DNA of 64,000 nucleotides from Carboxylicivirga linearis (GTDB taxonomy: Bacteria > Bacteroidota > Bacteroidia > Bacteroidales > Marinilabiliaceae): NCBI RefSeq assembly GCF_018271995.1, contig NZ_JAGUCO010000021.1, positions 23,348-87,347 on the forward strand, written 5' to 3'. The notes beneath the pieces are model-generated. The model worked only from the letters and a program-made list of their open reading frames with translations. It was not told where the DNA came from and ran no database searches. Below, piece by piece: positions 15,905-24,909 of this stretch. How positions within the stretch are numbered: the first letter of the stretch is position 1; each line of letters opens with the position of its first letter. A program made the translations under genes and the position numbers.

Positions 15905-18900
15905 CTAAATGGCTTGATTCATTTCGGTGATAATGTCTTTGGCTTCCTCAATTGAGTTAATATTTTTCATCATCAGGTAAAGTTTAGTTTTACCTTCTTT
16001 CATAGTGGCTTTTTTAGGATTATTCTGTAGCCACATTAGTATCTTGCTAAATATTGGCGATTGAAAGAAGATAGATTCCTGGTTGGATACAAAATATAGA
16101 TATAGGAGGTTGTTTTTGAGGATGATCTTTTCAATTCCCAGTTTTTTGGCCATTCTTCTTATGCGAACAATCTCAAATAATCGTTGACCTGATTCAGGTA
16201 TTGGTCCAAAGCGATCAATTAGATTGTTTTCAAAAATCTTCAATTCTTCTTCTTCCTCAATGTTATCCAGGTCACGATATAATTGCATTCGTTCTGCAAT
16301 GTTCTCAATATATGATTCAGGAAGTCGGAGTTCGCTGTCTGTTTCCACAACACAATCTTTTACATATTCAGCATTTTCAATGTCTTTCTCCTGCTCTTCC
16401 TTATAAAGTTCTTTGTATTCTGTTTCCTTCAATTCAAGCAATGCTTCATTTAAAATACGTTGATAGGTTTCGTATCCAATGTCAGAGATAAATCCACTCT
16501 GTTCTCCTCCTAATAAGTCGCCGGCACCTCTTATGTCCAGGTCCTGCATAGCAATGTTAAATCCGCTGCCCAGGTCAGAAAATTCTTCAATGATTTTTAA
16601 TCTTCTGCGCGCTTCCTGAGTCAAAGTTGATAAGGGTTGAGCCAATAGGTAGCAAAAAGCTTTTTTATTCGACCGTCCCACACGACCACGAAGTTGGTGC
16701 AGTTCGCTTAGTCCAAAGTTATGGGCATTGTTAATAATAATGGTGTTGGCATTAGGAATATCCAATCCTGATTCGATAATGGTAGTGGCAATCAAAACAT
16801 CATATTCGCCTGCAATAAAGTCAAGCATAATTTTTTCAAGTGTTGGTCCATCCATCTGGCCATGAGCCACCACTGTTTTAATATCAGGAAGTATTCGGTT
16901 AACCATCTCCTGAACCTCCAAAATATTCTGAACCCGATTATGAATAAAGAAAATCTGACCATTCCGTTCAACTTCGTAAAGAATAGCTTCTTTGATTATC
17001 TCTTCATTCAACACGTGCAATTCAGTAATAATTGGATGTCGGTTGGGTGGTGCTGTATTTAAAATGGATAAATCACGCGCACCCATCAACGAAAATTGCA
17101 GGGTTCGTGGTATGGGAGTTGCAGTTAAAGTTAGTGTATCAACGTTTACTTTCAACTGCTTTAATTTCTCCTTTACCGATACGCCAAAGCGTTGCTCTTC
17201 ATCAATAATTAAAAGACCTAAATCTTTAAACTCAACATCTTTGCCTATCAGTCGATGTGTGCCAATTAGTATATCAAGCTTTCCTTCTTTTAGATTTTTT
17301 ATTGCTTCACGAATATCTTTGGGTTTTCTCAATCTACTGATATAATCAACCGATACCGGAAAATCTTTTAGCCGATCCTTAAAGGTCTGAAAATGTTGTA
17401 AAGCCAATATAGTGGTTGGAACTAATACAGCCACTTGTTTATTGTCAGTTACGGCTTTAAACGCTGCTCTGATGGCCAACTCCGTTTTTCCAAAACCAAC
17501 ATCGCCACAAACCAGGCGATCCATGGGGGTGGATGATTCCATATCTTCTTTGATGGAAAGGGTTGATTTATTTTGATCGGGAGTGTCTTCGTAAATAAAG
17601 GAAGCTTCCAACTCTGTTTGAAGATACGTGTCAGGGGCAAAAGCAAAACCCGGATTGGCTTTCCGTTTTGCATATAAGGCAATTAGCTCTCGAGCAATGT
17701 CTTTTACTTTCTTTTTGGTCTTATCCTTCAACTTCTGCCAGGCTGGTGTACCCAGTTTGTTGATTTTGGGAGGTGTCCCATCTTTGCCTTTGAATTTGCT
17801 GATGCGATGTAACGAATGGATATTCACCAGCAGTACATCGTTATCACGATAGATTAGTCGAATGGCTTCCTGTGGTTTCCCGTTTACCTGTGTAGTGACC
17901 AAGCCTCCAAAACGACCTACACCATGATCGATATGAACAACGTTATCGCCCGGATTCAAGCGGTTTATTTCTTTCAGTGAAATTGCTTGTTGCGCAGCTT
18001 TGGCTTTTTCGGTTCGTAATGAGAATTTATGGTATCGTTCAAATATCTGGTGATCGGTGTAAAAAGCCAGCAGGGCATCATTATCAATAAATCCTTCATG
18101 TAAGCTATGGTCAATTTCGGCATACTTTACCTTTATTCCCCTGTCATGAAAGATGGCTTGCAGGCGTTCAAACTGTTTGGGATTGTCTGAAAGAATGTGG
18201 TTCTCAAAGTCGTTCTTTCTTTTCTCTTGCAAATCCGTTTCCAGCAAATCGAAGTTTTTATGAAATACAGGTTGTGGTGACATATCAAAATTCACCACTG
18301 ATGAGCTTTTCAAAATATTTTTGCTGCCAAAAACCAGCACTGTTTTATTGCTCAATCCTTTTTTGAATTCGTCATAATTGCAAACTTGACTCTCAGTTAA
18401 GTATTGAGTTTCATTTTCTTCTTCCTCATCCTCCAGAGGAGTAATTTCTTGTATTTTTACAGCTAATGCATTTAATCTGTCTTGAATAAACTGAGGATCT
18501 TCCATCCAGATTTTTGTGCTGGTTGGTAAGTAATCAGATAAGGCAGTTAAGGATTGATTGCTTTGATTCTCGGTTAGGTTAGGTACCACTACCACCTTAT
18601 CGATTTTTTCTTTTGATAGTTGATTCTCTAGGTTAAATTTACGAATGCTATCCACTTCATCACCCCAAAAATCAATACGATATGGATCTTCATCGGAAAA
18701 GGAGTAGACATCGATAATACTTCCTCTAACTGAATACTGGCCGGGTTCGAAAACAAAGTCAACCCGCTGAAAATGACATTCGGTAAGTACTTCGGTAATA
18801 AATGATATATCTAACTGGTCGCCTTTTTTAATGACAAGACGATTATTATCCAGTTCGTCGGCCGAAATTACTTTTTCGATTAAAGCTTCTGGGTAGGTGA

Positions 18901-19258
18901 GCAGAAACAGCTTATTCTCATCGGAATGAATATGGCTTAATGCTTCTGTACGGAGTAATACATTCTGAGAATCTTTCTGTCCATATTCAGGCGATCGCTT
19001 AAATGACGAAGGTAGGAAAGAAACATTTTTTTGAGAACTAAGTTGAACCAAGTCGTTGTAAACGTATGCTGCTTCTTCACGATCGTTCATTATCACCAGG
19101 TGCGGCCCATCGTTTATAAGGGTAGCCATTAATACAGATTTAGCACTCCCCACTAAACCATTCAGGTAAATCGATTTTTCATCTTTTTCGATGTGTGAAT
19201 TAACCTGATTAATTCTTTCATCGCTTTGGTAATATGATAGTATTCGGCTTAGCTCCAC
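15905..19258 (-). CDS. mfd: Transcription-repair coupling factor Mfd
   Basis: Mfd is a DNA translocase that removes stalled RNA polymerase and recruits UvrA. Seen in order: a UvrB-like N-terminal half, the RNAP-interacting CarD-like domain (GDNVVHIDHGVGRFGGL, near 465), helicase motif I GDVGFGKTELAIRAAF, motif II IDEEQRFGV, motif III TATPIPRTL, motif VI QLRGRVGRS, and a C-terminal TRCF domain (LPESYIENIAERMQLYRDL). 1117 residues is full length. The start is GTG at 19258; no in-frame ATG lies upstream. A -7-like TACCTTTG sits at 19275-19282 on the minus strand, giving a very short leader. Confidence 0.96.
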   Translation of the reverse strand: MELSRILSYYQSDERINQVNSHIEKDEKSIYLNGLVGSAKSVLMATLINDGPHLVIMNDREEAAYVYNDLVQLSSQKNVSFLPSSFKRSPEYGQKDSQNVLLRTEALSHIHSDENKLFLLTYPEALIEKVISADELDNNRLVIKKGDQLDISFITEVLTECHFQRVDFVFEPGQYSVRGSIIDVYSFSDEDPYRIDFWGDEVDSIRKFNLENQLSKEKIDKVVVVPNLTENQSNQSLTALSDYLPTSTKIWMEDPQFIQDRLNALAVKIQEITPLEDEEEENETQYLTESQVCNYDEFKKGLSNKTVLVFGSKNILKSSSVVNFDMSPQPVFHKNFDLLETDLQEKRKNDFENHILSDNPKQFERLQAIFHDRGIKVKYAEIDHSLHEGFIDNDALLAFYTDHQIFERYHKFSLRTEKAKAAQQAISLKEINRLNPGDNVVHIDHGVGRFGGLVTTQVNGKPQEAIRLIYRDNDVLLVNIHSLHRISKFKGKDGTPPKINKLGTPAWQKLKDKTKKKVKDIARELIALYAKRKANPGFAFAPDTYLQTELEASFIYEDTPDQNKSTLSIKEDMESSTPMDRLVCGDVGFGKTELAIRAAFKAVTDNKQVAVLVPTTILALQHFQTFKDRLKDFPVSVDYISRLRKPKDIREAIKNLKEGKLDILIGTHRLIGKDVEFKDLGLLIIDEEQRFGVSVKEKLKQLKVNVDTLTLTATPIPRTLQFSLMGARDLSILNTAPPNRHPIITELHVLNEEIIKEAILYEVERNGQIFFIHNRVQNILEVQEMVNRILPDIKTVVAHGQMDGPTLEKIMLDFIAGEYDVLIATTIIESGLDIPNANTIIINNAHNFGLSELHQLRGRVGRSNKKAFCYLLAQPLSTLTQEARRRLKIIEEFSDLGSGFNIAMQDLDIRGAGDLLGGEQSGFISDIGYETYQRILNEALLELKETEYKELYKEEQEKDIENAEYVKDCVVETDSELRLPESYIENIAERMQLYRDLDNIEEEEELKIFENNLIDRFGPIPESGQRLFEIVRIRRMAKKLGIEKIILKNNLLYLYFVSNQESIFFQSPIFSKILMWLQNNPKKATMKEGKTKLYLMMKNINSIEEAKDIITEMNQAI

Positions 19259-19341
19259 TTCGTAAAATTTTGTGCAAAGGTAATTGAAATTATCTATTCA
19301 ATAGTAATGAGTGAAGTAGGGCTTTTAGTATTGAAAATAAC

Positions 19342-19370
19342 AAAAGGCTTTCCGGTTATGAAAAGCCTTT
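19342..19370 (-). terminator. Terminator after fbp
   Basis: Inverted repeat AAAAGGCTTT (19342-19351) / AAAAGCCTTT (19361-19370), a 9-10 bp stem. On the minus strand it is followed by an interrupted T-rich run (TTTTGTTATTTT). It lies 22 bp past the fbp stop. Confidence 0.7.
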
Positions 19371-19391
19371 GCATTGATTTAGCATTACTTA

Positions 19392-20456
19392 TTAATTGTG
19401 ACTGACCGATTCCTGAGCAGCTTTAAAACGCTTTGAGTTTTTATGAGCAAAGTCTGTAAGGTAATCCTCAATCATAGCAACCATATTTTTAGAGCCTGTA
19501 TAAAACGGGACACGTTGGTGTAATGATGTTGGTTGAATTTCCATAATTCTCTTTTCACCATTACTAGCTCTTCCTCCTGCTTGCTCGGCTAAAAATGCAA
19601 TAGGATTACATTCATATAGCAACCTGAGTTTTCCCAATGGAGCTGTCTCTGTTTCGGGATAGATGAAAATTCCACCCTTTAAAAGGTTACGATGAAAATC
19701 TGCTACTAAAGAACCAATGTATCGTGATGTGTATGGGCGTTGAGTGGCATCGTCTCTTTCCTGACAATATTTTATGTATTTTTTAACGCCTTTGGGAAAC
19801 TTCTTATAATTCCCTTCATTAATAGAATAGATACGACCGTCTTCAGGTGTTTGTATGTGTCGGTGTGAGAGACAGAACTCTCCAATACTTGGGTCAAGTG
19901 TAAAGCCATTCACCCCATTGCCGGTTGTGTATACCAGCATGGTGGAACTACCGTATAAAATATAACCTGCGGCCAATTGAGCTGTTCCGGGTTGCAGAAA
20001 ATCTTCCATCGAAGCTTTTTCTCCAACTGGGGTAACTCTTCTGTAAATTGAGAAGATAGTTCCAATGGATACGTTAACATCTATGTTGGATGATCCATCC
20101 AGAGGGTCCATCAAAAAAACATACTTACCATTTCTGCCTTTTTCATCATCAAAAAAGATGAAGCTTTCATTTTCTTCAGAAGCAATGGCACATACTTCGC
20201 CGCATCCACGAATGGCATCAATAAAATGATCATTGGCAAATACATCCAGTTTTTTCTGATCTTCGCCCTGAACGTTGGTGTTGCCGGCTTCTCCCAGTAT
20301 ATCAACTAAACCTGCTTTGTTTACCTCGCGGTTTACCATGCGAGCCGCAGTGCTAACATGATGAAGCAGGTGAGAGAAGCCTCCCCGCGATTGAGGGATT
20401 GTCATTTGCTTGTTAAGAATGTACTCGCTTAACGTTGTTACTTCAAATTTTGTCAT
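19392..20456 (-). CDS. fbp: Class I fructose-1,6-bisphosphatase
   Basis: Hydrolyses fructose-1,6-bisphosphate to fructose-6-phosphate in gluconeogenesis, in the cytosol and with Mg2+. The metal and catalytic motif [19 protein letters not shown] (near 119) and the acidic [11 protein letters not shown] are present. The C-terminal substrate region contains [15 protein letters not shown]. 354 residues matches bacterial class I enzymes, as opposed to the larger class III Fbp found in some Bacteroides. Monocistronic: it is bounded by a terminator and by the divergent aspartate kinase gene. Confidence 0.96.
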   Translation of the reverse strand: MTKFEVTTLSEYILNKQMTIPQSRGGFSHLLHHVSTAARMVNREVNKAGLVDILGEAGNTNVQGEDQKKLDVFANDHFIDAIRGCGEVCAIASEENESFIFFDDEKGRNGKYVFLMDPLDGSSNIDVNVSIGTIFSIYRRVTPVGEKASMEDFLQPGTAQLAAGYILYGSSTMLVYTTGNGVNGFTLDPSIGEFCLSHRHIQTPEDGRIYSINEGNYKKFPKGVKKYIKYCQERDDATQRPYTSRYIGSLVADFHRNLLKGGIFIYPETETAPLGKLRLLYECNPIAFLAEQAGGRASNGEKRIMEIQPTSLHQRVPFYTGSKNMVAMIEDYLTDFAHKNSKRFKAAQESVSHN

Positions 20457-20564
20457 AGTACTTGGTTTTAGATTGTAACTAATATCTATTTATTGATATA
20501 ACAAGTCTCTGGAAGTATGGGTTTTTGAAATTGATTAAAGTCACTTATAGATTGATAGGCGAAA

Positions 20565-20572
20565 TAATTTTG
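20565..20572 (+). promoter_or_regulatory. Candidate -7 box of the aspartate kinase gene
   Basis: TAATTTTG matches TANNTTTG fully, 60 bp before the ATG in the 175-bp divergent region shared with fbp. No TTTG was found at the expected -33 spacing, so this is only a half-supported promoter. Confidence 0.35.
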
Positions 20573-20631
20573 TAGTTATATATAGAAATTCTGGAGCTTT
20601 GAATTATTTTTACTTAACAATTAGTTAAGCA

Positions 20632-21891
20632 ATGAAAGTATTTAAATTTGGTGGTGCTTCAGTAAAAGATGCAGCAGGAGTAAAGAATCTGGCTAAAATA
20701 GTAAATAGTTATAATGATTCATTAGTAGTAGTTATTTCGGCTATGGGTAAAATGACCAATGCTTTTGAAGAGTTGGTTTATGCCTATTTTAATGGGAATG
20801 GCATTGAGCAACATTATCAAAAAATAAAGGAATATCATCTTAGTATTATTACTGATTTATTTGAGCCTGAAGAACAAGGTGTAATAGATGAATGGTTGGA
20901 AGCATTGCAGCTTAAGCTGGATACAGAACCATCGCTTAATTACGATTTTGAATACGACCAGATTGTACCTTTCGGAGAGCTGATAAGTACATTTATTGTA
21001 AGTTCTTATTTGAATAAGTTGGGGTGGCAGAATGAGTGGATAGATGTAAGAAAAATATTGCGCACTGATGATTTGTTCAGAAGTGCCGGAGTAAACTGGG
21101 AATTAAGCTCTGAATTGATGAAAGAAGCTTTCTCTTTTGAAGGTACACAGAGATATATTACTCAGGGCTTCATTGGGTCAACTGATACCAATCTTACAAC
21201 AACTCTTGGGCGCGAGGGGTCGGATTATACAGGTGCTATTATAGCCTATGCTTTAGATGCCGAAAGTTTATCTATCTGGAAAGATGTACCGGGAGTATTA
21301 AATGCTGATCCTCGTTGGTATCCAAAGGCCAGAATGATTGATGAACTTTCGTATTGGGAAGCAATTGAGCTAACTTATTACGGAGCCCAGGTGATTCATC
21401 CGAAGACTATAAAACCATTGCAGAATAAGCAAATACCTCTGTTGGTTAAGTCTTTTATTGAGCCTGAAAATAAAGGAACTGCCATAAAGGATACGGAACA
21501 GAATGTTCAGTTGCCTCCAATATATGTTTTAAAGGAAAAGCAGACGCTTTTAAGTATTTCACCAAAAGATTTCTCATTTATTTTAGAAGAAAATCTAAGT
21601 GAGATTTTTCAGGTTATTAGTAAGCATCGTTTGAAGATTAATTTGATGCAAAGTTCAGCATTGAATTTTTCGGTTTGTGTCGATCATCATAAAAATATTG
21701 ATGCTGTAATGGATGAATTAAGCGAGCATTACGGTGTATTATATAATGTTGATATGGAGCTGGTAACCATCAGACATTATACAGATAAGGCCATATCTGA
21801 AGTAATTGATGGCAAGGAAGTGGTGGACTCTCAGGTTAGTAGAAAAACGGCCCGTTATGTAGTAAAGCAAAGCGAGTGGAATTTTAAATGA
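20632..21891 (+). CDS. Aspartate kinase (monofunctional)
   Basis: Phosphorylates aspartate, the first committed step to lysine, methionine and threonine. The N-terminal KFGGASVKDAAGVKNLAKI and the TTLGREGSDYTGAIIAYAL motif (near 190, aspartate and ATP binding) are clear, followed by KDVPGVLNADPRWYPKA. The C-terminal portion (about 300-419) is ACT-like but weakly conserved, so feedback behaviour cannot be read. No homoserine dehydrogenase domain follows, unlike ThrA. 419 residues is slightly short for the family. It lies alone, divergent from fbp. Confidence 0.9.
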   Translation: MKVFKFGGASVKDAAGVKNLAKIVNSYNDSLVVVISAMGKMTNAFEELVYAYFNGNGIEQHYQKIKEYHLSIITDLFEPEEQGVIDEWLEALQLKLDTEPSLNYDFEYDQIVPFGELISTFIVSSYLNKLGWQNEWIDVRKILRTDDLFRSAGVNWELSSELMKEAFSFEGTQRYITQGFIGSTDTNLTTTLGREGSDYTGAIIAYALDAESLSIWKDVPGVLNADPRWYPKARMIDELSYWEAIELTYYGAQVIHPKTIKPLQNKQIPLLVKSFIEPENKGTAIKDTEQNVQLPPIYVLKEKQTLLSISPKDFSFILEENLSEIFQVISKHRLKINLMQSSALNFSVCVDHHKNIDAVMDELSEHYGVLYNVDMELVTIRHYTDKAISEVIDGKEVVDSQVSRKTARYVVKQSEWNFK

Positions 21892-21912
21892 TAATAGAAT
21901 GATGGAAAGCTG

Positions 21913-23055
21913 TTACATTCCTAAATTGAATTTTTTGGTTTGGTAGGATTTTAGTTTTTTGTATGGAATGATTGACCATGGAGTAGAGTCATTTTTTCGT
22001 GCGGTACCTGGTGATTTATAACCCAAATAAACACCCTTGGGAGTTAAGTGCCACTCAGGAAATTGCCATATTTTGACATTGTTATAGCTAAATCCATCTT
22101 CTCTTTTGGTATTCATTTCTCTTGGGTGAATTTGGTTTAAAAGATCCAATACTTTTGGACCAAATACTTTATATCTATACTGAAACCATTTGTATTCACC
22201 TTGTGTTAAATTGGTTTGTGGATTTTCGCCAAACCAATATAAGTCTTCGAAGAAAATCGGTTCAGCATTCCTCATTTGTAAGTTAAATAACTCTTTTTTA
22301 TCGGCTTCAGGAACTCCATAACAAGAGGCACTGGTAATGGTTTGGTAGCTGATTAATTCATTATCCAGAAAGAAAATATCAAAACCAATCGAATAATTAC
22401 CTTTTTTGCCCTGAATAACACAGCTGTATTTCATATTGATAGCATTCAAATGTTGTGATTCCAGCCAGGTATTAATAGAATCAACTTCTAATATGCCTTT
22501 TTTATGAGCTTTAACTCTGAACAAGGTAATATCGCTATTGGGTTCGGTAAGATATTGCACATAAACATGTTTACTAATTTTTTCAGTCTTTAGCGTATCG
22601 AATTGGATATGTCGTGTTTTGTATGCCAGATAAGGAGTAATTCGGTATTTTTTAATGGCACTAATACATGGGTGGTTGAGGTCTTCCACCTCAAGACGTT
22701 TAAGTTTAAAATCAGATATATTTCCATTCTTATCTTTCCAGCTACCTTCCCATTGATCGGTTTTAACTTCTTGCAATGAAACAGAATCAGTGACTACTTT
22801 CTGATTTGTTTCACTATTAAAATAAGATGCGGTTAAAACAAAATGTCCATTCCGGAGTATGGTGCCTTCCATACTTTTATCATACATATTATCCTCGGTA
22901 ATATACCGCGCCATACATACGTCGCCGTACTCTTCTAATTGAATAACTATCTCTTTATTGTGCAAGGTTCCAATTATATAATACGTCTCTTCGCGATGAG
23001 CAAATGCATTGATTCCACTTATAATAAATAAAACCAAAAGTAGATACGACTTCAT
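21913..23055 (-). CDS. Secreted protein with a possible DUF3298 (RsiV-like) C-terminus
   Basis: Not confidently recognised. A clear signal peptide (MKSYLLLVLFIISGINAFA) supports the ATG at 23055; an in-frame TTG at 23076 would only add seven residues before it. The last 200 residues have a DUF3298-like pattern: ISYQTITSASCYGVPEA, a middle EPIFFEDLYWFG, and a final EWHLTPKGVYLGYKSPG then IIPYKKLKSY. RsiV is an anti-sigma factor that binds lysozyme, but this protein has no membrane or sigma-binding region, so only the extracellular fold is suggested. It is divergent from the HupE-like gene, with 88 bp between starts. Confidence 0.5.
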   Translation of the reverse strand: MKSYLLLVLFIISGINAFAHREETYYIIGTLHNKEIVIQLEEYGDVCMARYITEDNMYDKSMEGTILRNGHFVLTASYFNSETNQKVVTDSVSLQEVKTDQWEGSWKDKNGNISDFKLKRLEVEDLNHPCISAIKKYRITPYLAYKTRHIQFDTLKTEKISKHVYVQYLTEPNSDITLFRVKAHKKGILEVDSINTWLESQHLNAINMKYSCVIQGKKGNYSIGFDIFFLDNELISYQTITSASCYGVPEADKKELFNLQMRNAEPIFFEDLYWFGENPQTNLTQGEYKWFQYRYKVFGPKVLDLLNQIHPREMNTKREDGFSYNNVKIWQFPEWHLTPKGVYLGYKSPGTARKNDSTPWSIIPYKKLKSYQTKKFNLGM

Positions 23056-23143
23056 ATTATCAAGGTTTATGGACAATTATCCAGTTTAGATATTTCTAAA
23101 AATGTTAATTTGGTGCAACTTATTAAAATTACCCGATATTAGA

Positions 23144-23725
23144 ATGGATCAATTTCTTTTTTATTTAAGACAAGGTGTCGATCATATAACCGATTTGCAG
23201 GGTGTCGATCATTTGGTTTTTATTGTGACGCTTTGTGCTGTTTATCAGTTAAGCCAATGGCGACAGATTTTAATACTAATAACTGCTTTTACCATTGGTC
23301 ATACGGTTACTCTGGCGTTGGCAGGCTTAAACATTATACCGGTTAATCAACAGTTGGTAGAAACTTTAATACCTATTACTATTTTGCTCACCAGTATTTA
23401 CAATATTGGCAATAAAACTGCACAAAAAAGAAAAGTGCATCTCAATTATTTTTTAGCCTTGGCATTTGGATTGATTCATGGGATGGGATTTTCTAATTTT
23501 TTTCGTTCGATGATGATGGGTATTTCTGACGAATCAATTGTGTTTCCATTATTTTCTTTCAATTTAGGTATAGAACTGGGTCAGGTATTTATAGTGAGTA
23601 TATTTTTGGTGATTAATTGGTTACTAACACGAATATTCGCAATTCAACATCGAGATTGGAATTTGGTAGTATCAGGTGCTGGTGGTGGAATTGCATTGAC
23701 AATGATTATAAATGCTCTGGTCTAG
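23144..23725 (+). CDS. HupE/UreJ-type membrane protein
   Basis: A small polytopic membrane protein with five or six predicted helices. It starts with MDQFLFYLRQGVDHITDLQG and VDHLVFIV and then TAFTIGHTVTLALAGL, the usual HupE/UreJ-2 pattern of conserved Asp-His and Gly-His pairs. Later FGLIHGMGFSNFF and FNLGIELGQVF also match. Family members have been linked to nickel or cobalt uptake; the metal is not established for this Bacteroidota branch. The ATG at 23144 fits the family start; the upstream ATG at 23102 would add 14 residues. Two bp separate it from the DUF6702 gene, so the pair is probably co-expressed. Confidence 0.8.
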   Translation: MDQFLFYLRQGVDHITDLQGVDHLVFIVTLCAVYQLSQWRQILILITAFTIGHTVTLALAGLNIIPVNQQLVETLIPITILLTSIYNIGNKTAQKRKVHLNYFLALAFGLIHGMGFSNFFRSMMMGISDESIVFPLFSFNLGIELGQVFIVSIFLVINWLLTRIFAIQHRDWNLVVSGAGGGIALTMIINALV

Positions 23726-23727
23726 TT

Positions 23728-24249
23728 ATGATGCGTAATCCATATAAGTACATTCTGCTGTTTACTTTGTGTTTAATTTCAAGCTTTGCTATAAAGGCGC
23801 ATCCAATAAAAATTACTACGGGCAAGCTGGTTGTTGATTCTGATAGCAAGAGCTGTGAATTGACATTGAACTTTTTTGCCGACGATTTTGAGTCCACACT
23901 GCAAAAAGAGTTTCCTCAGCTTCCATTTAATTATAACGATCCGTCGGATGAAATGAAATCCACCATTGACAACTATGTGGTAAGTCAGGTGTCTGTCAGT
24001 ATCGATGAGGTAGTAGTTGTATTTACATTAAAAACTATTGCTTTGATTGAGGATAATGTATGTCAGGTCACTTTTACTGGAAATCTGGCAGCGATTGATC
24101 AGTTTGAAACCCTTACCATAAAAAATACACTTCTTTTTGATGCCTTTGATAAGCAATCAAATATTTTACATCTTTATTTTAATGGAGATAAAGTAGAGAT
24201 ACTTCAATTTTATCCTACAATCCCGGTTAGAAAGCAAAGTTTGGAATAG
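23728..24249 (+). CDS. DUF6702-type secreted protein
   Basis: Signal peptide (NPYKYILLFTLCLISSFAI, cleaved near KAHP) and a mature domain starting HPIKITTGKLVVDSDSKSCE. This resembles the DUF6702 family often found next to HupE-like genes in Bacteroidota. Function unknown. The open frame extends upstream into the HupE gene to 23617, but the ATG at 23728 (or the adjacent one at 23731) directly follows that gene's stop and precedes the signal peptide. The pairing suggests a periplasmic partner of the membrane protein, possibly in metal handling; this is inference. Confidence 0.7.
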   Translation: MMRNPYKYILLFTLCLISSFAIKAHPIKITTGKLVVDSDSKSCELTLNFFADDFESTLQKEFPQLPFNYNDPSDEMKSTIDNYVVSQVSVSIDEVVVVFTLKTIALIEDNVCQVTFTGNLAAIDQFETLTIKNTLLFDAFDKQSNILHLYFNGDKVEILQFYPTIPVRKQSLE

Positions 24250-24388
24250 AAGGTAGAATATATGAAGCGAAGAGGTTAGGCTATGTAATTAAGTTGATCT
24301 ACCTCTCATATTATAAAAATCTACAATTCAGAATTTAATACTTAATAAATACAGGTGAGTAGAGTGTAAAGTAGTTAATCGATGAATT

Positions 24389-24898
24389 CTACTTCATTTT
24401 AATATAGAAAGCTGCTTTGTGTCCCAGAAAATCGCCATCTTGTGTGGTGGCTTCGTACGATACCAGAATAGCTAATACTTTTTTGGTCATTATCTGCTTA
24501 TTTTCGTCGTAGTACCACGATTCCCAGAACTGCAGCTTTCCAACCTGGTCTCTTGAGAAACCTTCTTGCTCTTCAATAGCTTTTACTTCAGAAACACTCA
24601 TAGGTGCTTCAGTCATATAGTTATAAGCTTGTGCATTATGGTTGTATACCGATTCAAAAAACTTATCTACCATTTTTGAACGATCCAATTTGCTTAAACA
24701 TTCGTTTGTCCAATGATCGTTAGGATCGTAGTTTTTAATTTCAACCGTGTAAATAATGGTATCGGCCAGAAGTTCACCGCTGATGGTTGAATTGGCAGAT
24801 GAACCTGTGGAGGTGGTTTCTTGATTGCAGGCTTGTATTATAAAAGCAAAGCATATCGCCATAAATACGATATGCTTTAGTTGTGGTAATTTGTTCAT
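24389..24898 (-). CDS. Lipoprotein with a GldN/PorN-like C-terminal pattern
   Basis: A lipoprotein signal (HIVFMAICFAFIIQAC, lipid Cys about 24) is followed by a low-complexity Ser/Thr linker and a domain of about 125 residues. The pattern KFFESVYNHNAQAYNYM, then MSVSEVKAIEE and QFWESWYYDENKQIM, is reminiscent of the repeat in the T9SS proteins GldN/PorN. The match is by eye and weak. It starts 11 bp after the pyrC stop on the same strand, so it is probably transcribed from the pyrC promoter. Confidence 0.45.
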   Translation of the reverse strand: MNKLPQLKHIVFMAICFAFIIQACNQETTSTGSSANSTISGELLADTIIYTVEIKNYDPNDHWTNECLSKLDRSKMVDKFFESVYNHNAQAYNYMTEAPMSVSEVKAIEEQEGFSRDQVGKLQFWESWYYDENKQIMTKKVLAILVSYEATTQDGDFLGHKAAFYIKMK

Positions 24899-24909
24899 AT
24901 GTTTTAATA

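Noticed and set aside
16201..16491. Plus-strand ORF of 96 codons inside mfd
   Set aside because: It is antisense to the conserved TRCF region and composed of reversed Mfd codons; no sign of independent coding.
23617..23727. Upstream extension of the DUF6702 frame into the HupE-like gene
   Set aside because: It overlaps a well-supported gene in another frame and places the signal peptide inside the protein.
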